Part shown: positions 52,339-61,010 of the stretch, piece after piece
How the letters are laid out: every line of letters begins with the position of its first letter
How positions within the stretch are numbered: the stretch's first letter is position 1
Assembly: GCA_963851245.1 (NCBI GenBank)
Contig: CAWKOH010000003.1
Coordinates: forward strand, 434,001 to 498,000
Length of the DNA: 64,000 nt
Direction: 5' to 3'
Origin: CAWKOH01 sp963851245
Lineage (GTDB): Bacteria > Actinomycetota > Acidimicrobiia > Acidimicrobiales > Palsa-688
Notes under the pieces: generated by a model
What the model saw: only the letters and a program-made list of their open reading frames with translations
Told to the model about the DNA's origin: nothing
Databases searched by the model: none
Translations under genes and position numbers: made by a program

Positions 52339-52875
52339 TCAGTGGGAGGCCAGAGGGTGGGGGGCGTTCACTGGCTCGGCCACCGCGTCTGAAGCCTGGC
52401 GGCCCGGGCCTGAGCGGCCCCGATCTCCAGCCAGGCCGAGATCGGTTATGGCCGCCTCCAGTTCGGAGACCACCCCGCCGAGGGGGACGATGTTGAGGAC
52501 CGTCTGACCACCTTTCAGGAGGTCGATGATCTCCTCCCCCGACCGGGCCAGAACCGATCGCCGGTCGTCGATCACCAGGTTGGCAGACGCCAGGTCGTCA
52601 CCCGAGGAGCGCAGGCATTCGATGGCCCGGCGGGCCGCCTGCAGGGACACGCCCGAATCGAGCAGGCGCTTGATGACCTTGAGCTGCACCAGGTCTGAGT
52701 AGGAATAACGCCGCTGTGAGCCGCTTCCGTGCGCCTCGCTGATGGAAGGGCTGAGCAGGTCGGTGCGGGCCCAGTAGTCCAGCTGCCGGTAAGTGATCCC
52801 GACAATCGAGCAGACCTGAGGTCCGCGGTAGCCGACCTCGGGGTGTTCTTGGCCGGAAGCGACCCCAGCTGCCAT
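52339..52875 (-). CDS. MerR-family transcriptional regulator (Rv1830-like)
   Basis: The 178-residue protein has an N-terminal MerR winged helix (about residues 15-80, GITYRQLDYWARTDLLSPS) and a C-terminal helical dimerisation region without cysteine sensor residues. It matches the second MerR gene after the bifunctional nuclease in mycobacteria. GGGAGGCGGAG precedes the ATG. Its regulatory target is unknown. Confidence 0.87.
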   Translation of the reverse strand: MAAGVASGQEHPEVGYRGPQVCSIVGITYRQLDYWARTDLLSPSISEAHGSGSQRRYSYSDLVQLKVIKRLLDSGVSLQAARRAIECLRSSGDDLASANLVIDDRRSVLARSGEEIIDLLKGGQTVLNIVPLGGVVSELEAAITDLGLAGDRGRSGPGRQASDAVAEPVNAPHPLASH

Positions 52876-52959
52876 CTCCGCCTCCCGTAGAGGATCACAG
52901 ACGAGTAGTTACGACAGTGTGCTCCACCGGAAGCCCGAATGCAACCCAAAGGTAGAGGT

Positions 52960-53454
52960 TTACCCGAAGTCTTCCGGGCTGATCCCCTCGATGAAGTCCC
53001 GGAACTCCGATACCAGCTCGTCGGCTTCGACGGTCTCCTCCTCGGCGTCGGTGGGGAGGATGACGCCTTCGGCGTCGAGGAGCTCCTCCTCGGCGTAGAT
53101 CACCGCGTCTACGCGGACCGCCAGGGCCACCGCGTCCGACGGCCGCGACGACACGCTGTGGCGCTGACCGGCGGCGATGAGGCGGATTTCGGCAAAGAAG
53201 GTGCGGTCCCGGAGCTCGGTGATCACGATGCACTCGACCGTGGCACCCAACTCTTCCAACAGGTCTCGAATCAGGTCGTGGGTCATAGGTCGGGGCGTCT
53301 CAACACCCTGCTGAGCAAACGCGATGGCCTGGGCTTCGGCCGGGCCGATGTATATCGGTAACGTCCGATGCTCACCGGTGGTCTCCTGCAACAGCAGGAG
53401 GGGGTTGTTGCTCGGCAGTTCCACCCGGACGGCGCTCAGGTGCATCTCCACCAT
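52960..53454 (-). CDS. Bifunctional nuclease family protein (DUF151)
   Basis: The 164-residue protein has the DUF151 pattern: LPIYIGPAEAQAIAFAQQG near the middle, HDLIRDLLEELGATVE, and SSRPSDAVALAVRV, followed by an acidic C-terminal tail with a UVR-like segment missing. Relatives have been reported to have nuclease activity. TAACGT ends 6 nt before the ATG. It lies between the two MerR-type genes as in Rv1828-Rv1830. Confidence 0.9.
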   Translation of the reverse strand: MVEMHLSAVRVELPSNNPLLLLQETTGEHRTLPIYIGPAEAQAIAFAQQGVETPRPMTHDLIRDLLEELGATVECIVITELRDRTFFAEIRLIAAGQRHSVSSRPSDAVALAVRVDAVIYAEEELLDAEGVILPTDAEEETVEADELVSEFRDFIEGISPEDFG

Positions 53455-53533
53455 GCCAAGACGTTACCGCCACCGCCGTGGTTGCGAAGCGCCGACCCGG
53501 CCAGTTCGGGCCCCGGGTGAGGCCGGGTCCGGA

Positions 53534-54671
53534 TTACCTGATGTCCCGGATGGCCTGGTCCAGCAGAGCGGACCGCAGGTCGCCGCCCAGGCGGGCCAGA
53601 TCACTGAGGGTTTCGGCGGCCTGCAGGCGCGCCTGCGGGTTGCGCTGACGGAGGAGCGGAAGGACTATCTGCTCGAACAGGCCGGCCTCCCGATCAGCGG
53701 CATTTCGCCAGGCCCGCAAGTGGCGGACTTCCACGCCGTAACCGGCGAACTGGGCTGCGGCCCGGGTCACGGAGAGCGCGCCCTCGTCGAAGTACGGCGT
53801 TCCCGCCACAACCGCATGAGGGCTGACCAGGCCGAACTGCTTGAGCTCGGCGACCAGTTCGGCCGTGGCGCCCGCCGCTGTCGCCAGCTCGTCGGCGCTG
53901 TAGCTCTCGGTGTCATCCGACGCCTGCCGGCCCCGGCGGGCCGTGCCCCCCGGCTTGGGGGCCATACCCTCAGGCTTGGGCGCCGGCGCCGCGGCCCGGC
54001 CCCGGTCTCCCGAAGTGGTCGGGGACGCCGAAATGGTCGGGTCAGACCGGGCCTCGGCGAACAGGGAAGGCGTCACGTGAGTAGGGCGAGGAGCGGGTGT
54101 CGACGGCTTCGCCTCGGCCGGCCGCGGCGAGGTCGCGCCGAGACGCGGCGGCTGCGACCCCGGCCGGCTGGAGGTCGGGCTGATTCTCGGCTGGCGGTGA
54201 GGGCGGGCTCCCGGTAGGGCTCGCGGCCGCCTCCGAGGTGGCGGTGCTCGCGCTCACAGCGGCCTTCACGGGAGCCTGTTCGCGCTCCGAGATCTCGGCC
54301 GTCGGGTCCAGATCGGCCAGAGCGGCAGGCGCGGGGGCGGCCGGCTCCCCCACTTCCCCGGCTGTCTCGCCCCTTTCGGTGTGGCCATCGTCTTCCTCAG
54401 CCAGACCGAGATCCTCGACTTCTTCGCCCTGGTCGGTCAGGCGGCCGCGGATGACCTTCAACGGCAGGAAGTGCTCGCGCTGCTGGCGCAAAATCCACCG
54501 CAGCCGCTCGACGTCATGGTCGTAGAACTTGCGATATCCGGACGGGGTGCGCTCCGGATCCACCAGACCCTGGCTCTCCAGGAACCGGATTTTCGAGATG
54601 GTGACGTCGGGGAACTCTTCGCGTAAGAGCGAGAGAACCTCGCCGATCGAAAGGTGAGATCGCTCAGACAT
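53534..54671 (-). CDS. ftsR: FtsR/Rv1828-like MerR regulator, split by a frameshift in the linker
   Basis: FtsR-type proteins have an N-terminal MerR winged helix and a C-terminal helical effector domain and control cell-division genes in corynebacteria. The N-terminal half (ATG 54671) has SIGEVLSLLREEFPDVTISK and FLESQGLVDPERTPSGYRKF. The C-terminal half, in a frame one base later, has YSADELATAAGATAELVAELK and LRAWRNAADREAGLFEQ, matching Rv1828. The two frames overlap at 54042-54076 within a Pro/Ala-rich linker. One extra base is the simplest explanation; two separate genes would separate the DNA-binding and sensing domains. Confidence 0.8.
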
Positions 54672-54678
54672 CTGCCCC

Positions 54679-55176
54679 CTATCCACCAAGCAACTCGTAA
54701 AGAAATACCAGACGGAACTTGCCGATCTGCAGTTCGTCGCCGCTGTGGAGGTCGGCTTCCTCTATACGCTCCCGGTTGAGGTAGGTGCCATTAAGAGACC
54801 CGACGTCACTGACGGTGAATGCGCCGTCGAGATGGCGAACCTCGGCGTGACGCCTCGACACCGTCACATCATCGAGAAAGATGTCACTGTCGGGGTGACG
54901 ACCGATCGTCGTCTTCCCCGATCCGAGAGCGAACCGGGAGCCGGCGTTCGGGCCTCTCTTGACGACGAGCAATCCGACCCCGGCGGCGTAGTCAGCAACA
55001 GAAACGGTGACCTCCTCCTCCCCCACCTCACCGGCTGCTTCAACCGGGGAGAGAGTGATGGTCGTGACGGCCGGATCTCCACCCTGAAGGCGTTCAAGCA
55101 CGGAACCGCACGAGGAGCAGAAGTTGGAGCCCTCAGGATTGCGATGACCGCAGCGGTTGCAGAAGATAGGCGTCAC
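54679..55176 (-). CDS. garA: FHA-domain protein GarA with N-terminal zinc ribbon
   Basis: GarA controls the 2-oxoglutarate node of central metabolism through its FHA domain and is switched by Ser/Thr kinases. The 165-residue protein has the GarA FHA core (VVKRGPNAGSRF, GRHPDSDIFLDDVTVSRRHAE, VGSLNGTYLNRE, QIGKFRLVFL). In front lies a zinc ribbon with CNRCGH and CSSCGS (residues 6-24), absent from mycobacterial GarA, then TTITLSP, which may be the phosphorylated Thr motif. It is 12 bp downstream of gcvH and 7 bp before ftsR. Confidence 0.92.
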   Translation of the reverse strand: MTPIFCNRCGHRNPEGSNFCSSCGSVLERLQGGDPAVTTITLSPVEAAGEVGEEEVTVSVADYAAGVGLLVVKRGPNAGSRFALGSGKTTIGRHPDSDIFLDDVTVSRRHAEVRHLDGAFTVSDVGSLNGTYLNRERIEEADLHSGDELQIGKFRLVFLYELLGG

Positions 55177-55188
55177 TCCCGCACTCGA

Positions 55189-55569
55189 CTAGCTCTCTAT
55201 CAACTTTCGGTATCCCTCGGCATCCAGGAGCTCGGACTCGGATTCAGTCTCGTCAGGTGTGATGACGCACAGCCATCCTTCTCCGTAGGGGTCTTCGTTG
55301 AGCCTTTGAGGAGAGTCGGCCAAATCGGGGTTTATCTCCACCACGGTGCCGCTCACAGGAGCGTAGATGTCGGAAACGGACTTGGTGGACTCCACCTCTG
55401 CGAAGGAGTCCCCCGCTACAACCTTGGTTCCGGGCTCGGGGAGCTGCACGAACACCACGTCGCCGAGGGCGTCCTGGGCGTAATCGGTGATACCCATGCG
55501 CAATTGGCCCCCCTCGACCCGGGTCCACTCATGATCCGACGTGTAGCGGAGATCGTCCGGGACGTTCAT
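55189..55569 (-). CDS. gcvH: Glycine cleavage system H protein
   Basis: GcvH shuttles the aminomethyl group of glycine on a lipoyl arm between GcvP and GcvT. The 126-residue protein has HEWTRVEGG, GITDYAQDALGD and the lipoylated Lys63 in EVESTKSVSD. TAAGTT ends 7 nt before the ATG, so it probably starts the gcvH-garA-ftsR transcript. The arrangement is the same as Rv1826-Rv1828. Confidence 0.96.
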   Translation of the reverse strand: MNVPDDLRYTSDHEWTRVEGGQLRMGITDYAQDALGDVVFVQLPEPGTKVVAGDSFAEVESTKSVSDIYAPVSGTVVEINPDLADSPQRLNEDPYGEGWLCVITPDETESESELLDAEGYRKLIES

Positions 55570-55627
55570 GCCCCGGAACTTACTGGACAGGCTCTCACGT
55601 TGCTACCGATGTTGCGACGAACCCAGT

Positions 55628-58132
55628 TCAGGACCGAAGCAGGTTGCGGATCCGGCGGGCGTACTCCTGGGCCCGAGCCCGGGCATCGGAGTCGGTTTCG
55701 GCCTCGGCCCAGACGTGCGTCAGTGCTTCCTCCGGGTCCGGGAAGACGAGTGCCCACCCGTCGTTGTGAACGACCTTGACGCCGTCGACCAGAAGCACTT
55801 CCCGGTCTTTGGTCCACTCCATGACCATTCGCATGACCAGTCCCTTTTTCTCCCAGGGAGTAACGACCGCCTCGTGAGCCAGCCTCACGACCGGCAAACG
55901 AGCCACAACCTGGGAAAGCCGTGACCCGGTCGACACCAGCAGGCCCAGGGTTTCGACGAGCGTCGCGACCGCGTCGTACGCAGGCAGGAAGGAGGGGAAG
56001 ATGTAACCGCCCTCCTGGCTGGCTGCGAACCGGACGCCGGGCCTCGATGCCACTTCCATCAGGTGCGGTGTGGAGAGTTTGGTCCAGATGAGGGTGGCGC
56101 CGGCCTCTTCGCATTGCTCCTCCACGGCCCGGCCCACCGATACGGGGAGGGCCACCGTCGGCGGTCCGGCCCCCCGTTTCTCCGAGTCGGTCAACACCAG
56201 CTTGAGGATCGCCATGAGCCCCTGGTCGTCGGTCAGGATGTGCCCGGTGTCGTCCACGAAGGTGATGTACTCGCCGTCGGTGTCGATGACGGCACCGAGG
56301 TGGGCGCCGGAGCTTTTGACCAGGGTGGATACCTGGGCCGCGTGGTCCCACCTGTCGAATGAGAGCGACTGCCGGGTGGAGGCGTACGGGTTCACTGACA
56401 GAACCTCGGCCCCCAGCTTGGACAGCACATTCGGCATAACGAAGCTGGCTGCGCCGTAGGCGTAGTCCAAGACGACCTTGAAGCGGGCCGACCGGATACT
56501 TTCGACGTCCACGTTCTCCATCAGCAGAGCGGTGTAGAACTCGGCGGTACGAACGGGGAATCGAAGGTCTCCGATTTCGCCGGCTAACGAACGTCGATAG
56601 TCCTCACGGTAGAAGAGTCGCTCGATCTTCTTCTGCGTGGCGTCGGATATGTCGATCCCGCCCGCGTCGAAGAACCTGATGACGACCGACTGCGGGTCGT
56701 CGCGTGCGAGGCGAACCGACAGCCCACCTGTTCCGCCTTCGTTGCGCACGCCGAAACGGGTCACCGGCACGGTGGCCACCTCTAGATCCGCCACGTCGAC
56801 GCCAGCCGAGTTGAGTCCCACCATCAGCGCCCGCTTGAGGACCCGGGCCGCTCGACTGGTATCCCGGGAGGCCACGACCGTCGAACCCTTCTTCATCGTG
56901 GTCCCATACGCCATGGCGAGGCGGACCGCCAGCTCCGGTGAAATGTCGACGTTGGCCAGTCCTTCCACCCCCAGCCGACCGAACAGATGCCGGGCGCCGC
57001 GGGACTCCCAGACGATCGAGGAGTTGACGATCGCTCCGTGCTCCACCGTCTTGAACGGGTACACCTTGACACCAGGCTGGATCACGGCGTGTTCGCCGAT
57101 GAAGCAGTCGTCGCCGATAACCACGCCCTCTTCCAGCCGGGCCCCTCGCCGCAGATCACTCGACCGTCCAACGACGGCTCCCCGGAGCCGTACTCCGGGC
57201 CCGAGATAGACGTTGTCCTGCACCACCGAGCGCTCGATGAAGGCGTCCGGCCCGACGCGCACGTTCGAGCCGAGGACAGTGTATTCGGCCAGGTGGGCGC
57301 CGGCTTCGACCCGGCAGTAGTCGCCGATGATCGCCGGTCCGTCGATCGTGGCGGCCGGATCGACCTCGGAGCCTTCGCCCAACCAGATCCCCTCCCCGAG
57401 CTGGAACCCGGGCAGGTCGAGGGCTACTTGATCGTCGAGCACGTCCTGGTGAACCTTGATGTAGGCGTCCAGGGTCCCGACGTCCTCCCAGTACCCGTCT
57501 GCGACGTACCCGTATATGGGCATGTTGTCGTCCAGCAGCCGGGGGAAGACGTCGGATGAGAAATCGATGGCCTTCTCCGGCTCGATGTATTCGAAGATGT
57601 CGGGCTGCAGGACGTAGATGCCAGTGTTGATGGTGTCCGAGAACACCTGGCCCCAGGTCGGCTTCTCGAGAAAGCGCTCGATCGAGCCGTCCTCGCGTGT
57701 GATGACGATGCCGAACTCCAGCGGGTTCTCCATCGCCTTCAGTCCGATCGTGGCCAGAGCTTTCTTTTCGCGGTGGAACTCGACAATCCCCCCGAGGTCT
57801 ATGTCGGTAAGGACATCACCGGAGATCACCAGGAAGGGTTCGTCCAATTCGTCCATGGCGTTGCGCACCGACCCCGCGGTCCCGAGTGGGGTCTCCTCGG
57901 TTGCGTAGACCATACGTACGCCGAACTCGGTGCCGTTGCCGAAATAAGTGCGGATGGCGTTGGGCTGGAAGGCCACCGTGACAACGATGTCGTCGAAGCC
58001 GTACTTCTTGAGCAGCTCGACGATGTGCTCCATCATCGGGCGGTTGGCCACGGGCATCATCGGCTTGGGCTGGTTCGAGGTGAGCGGGCGCAACCGTGTT
58101 CCTTCGCCGCCCGCCATGATGACGGCCTTCAT
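55628..58132 (-). CDS. Sugar-1-phosphate nucleotidyltransferase fused to phosphomannomutase-like domain
   Basis: The 834-residue protein has an N-terminal nucleotidyltransferase (GGEGTRLRPLT near residue 8, residues about 1-235), a left-handed beta-helix region (about 250-370) and a C-terminal alpha-D-phosphohexomutase-like domain (about 375-834). It is likely to make GDP-mannose or a similar sugar nucleotide. In the mutase part the SHNP phosphoserine loop is replaced by ARDDP, so phosphomutase activity is probably lost. It overlaps the CDP-alcohol phosphatidyltransferase by 4 bp, a pairing also known in Streptomyces. Confidence 0.88.
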   Translation of the reverse strand: MKAVIMAGGEGTRLRPLTSNQPKPMMPVANRPMMEHIVELLKKYGFDDIVVTVAFQPNAIRTYFGNGTEFGVRMVYATEETPLGTAGSVRNAMDELDEPFLVISGDVLTDIDLGGIVEFHREKKALATIGLKAMENPLEFGIVITREDGSIERFLEKPTWGQVFSDTINTGIYVLQPDIFEYIEPEKAIDFSSDVFPRLLDDNMPIYGYVADGYWEDVGTLDAYIKVHQDVLDDQVALDLPGFQLGEGIWLGEGSEVDPAATIDGPAIIGDYCRVEAGAHLAEYTVLGSNVRVGPDAFIERSVVQDNVYLGPGVRLRGAVVGRSSDLRRGARLEEGVVIGDDCFIGEHAVIQPGVKVYPFKTVEHGAIVNSSIVWESRGARHLFGRLGVEGLANVDISPELAVRLAMAYGTTMKKGSTVVASRDTSRAARVLKRALMVGLNSAGVDVADLEVATVPVTRFGVRNEGGTGGLSVRLARDDPQSVVIRFFDAGGIDISDATQKKIERLFYREDYRRSLAGEIGDLRFPVRTAEFYTALLMENVDVESIRSARFKVVLDYAYGAASFVMPNVLSKLGAEVLSVNPYASTRQSLSFDRWDHAAQVSTLVKSSGAHLGAVIDTDGEYITFVDDTGHILTDDQGLMAILKLVLTDSEKRGAGPPTVALPVSVGRAVEEQCEEAGATLIWTKLSTPHLMEVASRPGVRFAASQEGGYIFPSFLPAYDAVATLVETLGLLVSTGSRLSQVVARLPVVRLAHEAVVTPWEKKGLVMRMVMEWTKDREVLLVDGVKVVHNDGWALVFPDPEEALTHVWAEAETDSDARARAQEYARRIRNLLRS

Positions 58133-58743
58133 GATTCAGCCTCCTCGCTTTGGCCGCGCCGGCTCTCGGCCAGCGCGGCGCGAGCCTTCGGGATGTAGCT
58201 AATGGCTGAGTACCACCCGAGCACCAGCCCGGGGACCACGAATACCCACGCCATTGCTTCCGCCGCCCGGTGCCAGTCGTCGTCGGCGTGTCCGATCAGG
58301 AACAGCGGGAGGGCGCACATCAGGGCGAAGGTGCTGGCCTTGCCGGATAATTGGACGTCCATCCGGCGTCCTCCGGCCACGGCGACGTACAGGAAGCCGG
58401 CCGCCACGAAGGCCTCCCGGCCCAGCGCCAGGACGCCGACCCAGAGTGGCACGGCTCCCACCACGATCACCCCGATGCCCGCTACGCCCAAAAGCAGGCG
58501 ATCGGCGACGGGATCGAGGACCTTTCCAGTTGTCGAGACCTGATCGAAGTGCCTGGCCACGTAGCCGTCCAGCCCGTCGGTGATACCCAGCACTCCAAGC
58601 AGCAGAGCGGCCGGGTACCAGCCCGCCCGATCGGGACGGGCGAGCAGCCACACGAAAACGGGTATGCAAGCCAGCCGGATCGTCGTCAAGGCGTTCGGCA
58701 CGGTGAGGATGCGGTCCTCCCCCCGCTTCGCATCGACGCCCAT
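58129..58743 (-). CDS. CDP-alcohol phosphatidyltransferase family protein
   Basis: These membrane enzymes join a CDP-activated lipid or alcohol to an acceptor in phospholipid synthesis. The 204-residue protein has the full motif D-G-x2-A-R-x8-G-x3-D-x3-D (Asp59 to Asp81) and about six membrane helices. TAGACT ends 6 nt before the ATG at 58743, which I prefer over a TTG 6 nt upstream. Phosphatidylglycerophosphate synthase is one possibility, but the exact acceptor is not clear. Confidence 0.87.
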   Translation of the reverse strand: MGVDAKRGEDRILTVPNALTTIRLACIPVFVWLLARPDRAGWYPAALLLGVLGITDGLDGYVARHFDQVSTTGKVLDPVADRLLLGVAGIGVIVVGAVPLWVGVLALGREAFVAAGFLYVAVAGGRRMDVQLSGKASTFALMCALPLFLIGHADDDWHRAAEAMAWVFVVPGLVLGWYSAISYIPKARAALAESRRGQSEEAES

Positions 58744-58799
58744 GCCCAAAGTCTAAGTGCCATTGCTCCCCGAAGGCCGGGGCGAACTGCGGTTCGAAC

Positions 58800-59174
58800 C
58801 TACGGACCGAGGTGCCAGCTGAGCTGGCCGTGCTGGTCGAGCTCGACGACTTCCACCTGCACGCTCCGGCCGGCCTGTGTCGCTGAACACTCGAACTGCC
58901 ATCCGGAACGGACCGGTTCCTTCTTGGGACAGTGGACATCGGGGGCGCTGGCGGTCCCCTGCTGGGACTGGATCCCCAGGGCGATCTGAGACGCGATATC
59001 GGGGCCCTCGAGGTTCCGGGGGGCGCTGTGGTCCAGGTCACCGGCGCCGACCGCCACGGCGATGATCAGCAGGAACGTCATCGCGATCAAACCCGGGATC
59101 CAGTACCCGCGCCTCCCGCGCCGGCTCCTGGGCGCCGGCCCCGCCTCGACGTCGGGAAAGCCGGCGTTGGACAT
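58800..59174 (-). CDS. DUF4333-like membrane-anchored protein
   Basis: The 124-residue protein has a basic N-terminal segment, one membrane helix (about residues 27-46) and an extracytoplasmic domain with two cysteines (VHCPKK and FECSAT), a pattern like DUF4333 actinobacterial proteins. The cysteines may form a disulphide. TAGCCT ends 7 nt before ATG 59174. Function unknown; it diverges from nfu. Confidence 0.72.
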   Translation of the reverse strand: MSNAGFPDVEAGPAPRSRRGRRGYWIPGLIAMTFLLIIAVAVGAGDLDHSAPRNLEGPDIASQIALGIQSQQGTASAPDVHCPKKEPVRSGWQFECSATQAGRSVQVEVVELDQHGQLSWHLGP

Positions 59175-59281
59175 CAAAACCAGGCTACCTGGGCCCGGCG
59201 AAGCCCCGCTGGTGCCGCCAGGACGTCCCGACCAGCCCGCTAGGGCCCGTGAACCTGGCAGACTGAGAGCCGGAGGAACGA

Positions 59282-59599
59282 ATGATCACAGACGAGGAAA
59301 AAGCGCAGCGGCTAGCCGATCTGAACGAGTTGATTGATCTCATCCGTCCGGCTGTTCAGGCCGATGGCGGGGATTTGGTCATGACCAGCGCCGACGTAGA
59401 GGCCGGCATCGTCGAGGTTCAGCTCCAGGGCTCCTGCTCGTCGTGCGCCATCAGCAGCACCACCCTCCAGGCCGGGGTGGAGCGCATCCTGAAGGAGCGG
59501 CTCGAGTGGATAACCGAGGTCTACGGCGGGGTGGACGAGGACATCGACTGGGAGACCAGCGCCGCCATGGGCCGGGGCGGCTACACGCCTGCCTGGTAA
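59282..59599 (+). CDS. NifU-like iron-sulfur carrier (Nfu)
   Basis: The 105-residue protein matches the C-terminal NifU domain that holds or delivers [4Fe-4S] clusters. It has IRPAVQADGGDLVM and the cluster motif GSCSSCAISSTTLQAG with Cys52 and Cys55. GGAGG lies a few nt before the ATG. A strong intrinsic terminator follows, so it forms a single-gene unit. Confidence 0.94.
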   Translation: MITDEEKAQRLADLNELIDLIRPAVQADGGDLVMTSADVEAGIVEVQLQGSCSSCAISSTTLQAGVERILKERLEWITEVYGGVDEDIDWETSAAMGRGGYTPAW

Positions 59600-59628
59600 T
59601 AAAACGTCACTGGACCGAAAGGTAGCCA

Positions 59629-59655
59629 GGCCCCGGGGTGCCCCCGGGGCCTTTT
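59629..59655 (+). terminator. Intrinsic terminator after nfu
   Basis: GGCCCCGGGG (59629-59638), loop TGC, CCCCGGGGCC (59642-59651), then TTTT: a perfect 10-bp GC stem with a short T-run in the plus direction, 30 bp after the nfu stop. Confidence 0.9.
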
Positions 59656-59658
59656 GCT

Positions 59659-59696
59659 GTCGGGCGGGCGGGACTTGAACCCGCGGCCCCCAGACC
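59659..59696. repeat. Left attachment site: 38-bp direct repeat of the tRNA-Pro 3' half
   Basis: These 38 bases are identical to 63427-63464, which includes the 3' part of the tRNA-Pro gene (discriminator base, acceptor strand, T-arm, variable region and part of the anticodon stem). Beyond the repeat the sequences diverge, so this is not a whole tRNA. A duplicated tRNA 3' end is the usual trace of integrase-mediated insertion. Confidence 0.9.
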
Positions 59697-59750
59697 AGGG
59701 CGGCGTCGTCACCCTTGAGCCGTTCGGCCCGGGCGAGCGCATTGGCCCAG

Positions 59751-60386
59751 TCAACCGAGCGGAGGCTCCGGCCCCACCGCTGGGAGGCTTGCTGACCGGC
59801 CGCCTCTACCGCCTGGGCGGCCAGCTCGGCCGCCTCGAGGGCCTGGCGCGCGGCGAGCACCTGGGCACCGGCGGGGGAGCTGACCCGTATCCGATTCCAG
59901 GCCGGCGGCGGCCTGCTCCCCGAGCCGCTCCTCCGCCCCGGCTAGCGCCGTCTTGGCGGCGGTGACGGCCTCCCGGGCCTGCCGGCGGGCCTCATCGGAG
60001 CGGAGGACGGCGGAGTGGGCGACCTTGGCCTCGTCGCCGAGCAAACCCTGGGAAGCCAGCCAGGCGTTGACCTGGTTCGTGGCCGCCGAGTGCCGCTCGA
60101 GCCAGGCTCGATGATTGTTAATCGCCCGGCTGATCGTGGCCGGAATGATGCCCACACGGGCGTAGCCCGGATCCTGCCGATAGTGAGTGCTAGGTGGCGG
60201 GGGTGCCACCCCGGCCACGAAACGCCGGTAACGGGGCTTGATCTTCCCGTCGGGCATCACGTCGAAGCCCGGGCCGTCGTCGGTGGCGGCCGGGTCATCT
60301 CTGAAGAGCTCGGCCTCGGCCGGCGGTCCCTCGCCCCTGGTCGGGACCAGCGACCTGGGCGCCATCTTGCGTACCAGGTTGCTCAC
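59751..60386 (-). CDS. Unrecognised element-encoded protein with C-terminal coiled coil, probably frameshifted
   Basis: The GTG at 60386 opens 211 codons. Residues about 1-150 look like real protein, with GYARVGIIPATISRAINNHR and a long helical stretch TAAKTALAGAEERLGEQAAA. After about residue 160 the frame becomes Arg/Pro/Gly-rich and unlikely; the adjacent frame continues the helical pattern with RQALEAAELAAQAVEAAGQQ down to the left repeat, so a frameshift near 59900 is probable and the gene may originally have ended at the att junction. I do not know the family; a phage structural or replication accessory protein is possible. Confidence 0.5.
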   Translation of the reverse strand: MSNLVRKMAPRSLVPTRGEGPPAEAELFRDDPAATDDGPGFDVMPDGKIKPRYRRFVAGVAPPPPSTHYRQDPGYARVGIIPATISRAINNHRAWLERHSAATNQVNAWLASQGLLGDEAKVAHSAVLRSDEARRQAREAVTAAKTALAGAEERLGEQAAAGLESDTGQLPRRCPGARRAPGPRGGRAGRPGGRGGRSASLPAVGPEPPLG

Positions 60387-61010
60387 CGGATCCGGCTTTC
60401 GGGGAACTGCTTGGGATTGCTGACGTCCTCCGTCTTAGCGGCTCGGGGGACCGCAACCGACGGCCCAGGGTTGCGGACGGGCCAGGGGTCGGAGCGGCCG
60501 TCGCCCTCCGGCGGGGCGGTGATATGGGGTCGCCCGGTAGGCTTCCAGTGGCCGGGCTCGGCGTCTGTGGGCGTCGGCTTCGGCGATGAGCCCGGACTGA
60601 CCCCCTTGCCAGAAGTGGGAACCCACAGGAACCGGGAAGAACACCCCCGATGTTACCGCCCGAATCCCTTATCCGAAACCAGGCAGACTTTCGATAGAGG
60701 ACCTCATCAGAGGTGGCTTGGAGTCTCTCAGTTCAGTTCGGGTAGCCCAATCGAGAAGACGTTGTCGGCTATTGGAGCGACGAGGCCGGCCAGGGGTTAT
60801 TGCGCTCGATGCACAAATCCGGGGTATGGGGTAGCAGGGTGGAAGAACGGATCGTCGGGGTCATCGGAACCTGCCCGGCCCGGTCGGGCCTGTCCCCCGG
60901 TCGTTCGTCACATCGTGTGCAAGCGGTGCGCCCTGGCCAGGTCATCGGCCGTCTTCCTGCTCGACCTGATCGGCTAGTCCCGGCCAGGCGGGTGGAGGCT
61001 CGGGAGTCAG
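60387..61010. other. Element interior without a clear gene
   Basis: On the minus strand from about 60650 to 60385 an open frame without an ATG or GTG start encodes a polar Pro-rich stretch (FLWVPTSGKGVSPGSSP onward) and ends in a TGA overlapping the GTG of the next gene. It may be the 3' end of a gene whose 5' part is lost. From 60660 to 61010 I see nothing convincing. Confidence 0.45.

Noticed and set aside
59659..59696. A second tRNA-Pro gene
   Set aside because: Only the 3' half is present; the D-arm, anticodon loop and 5' acceptor strand are missing.
60015..60977. Plus-strand open frame of about 320 codons in the element
   Set aside because: It is opposite the coiled-coil gene over much of its length and shows no domain pattern or sensible composition.
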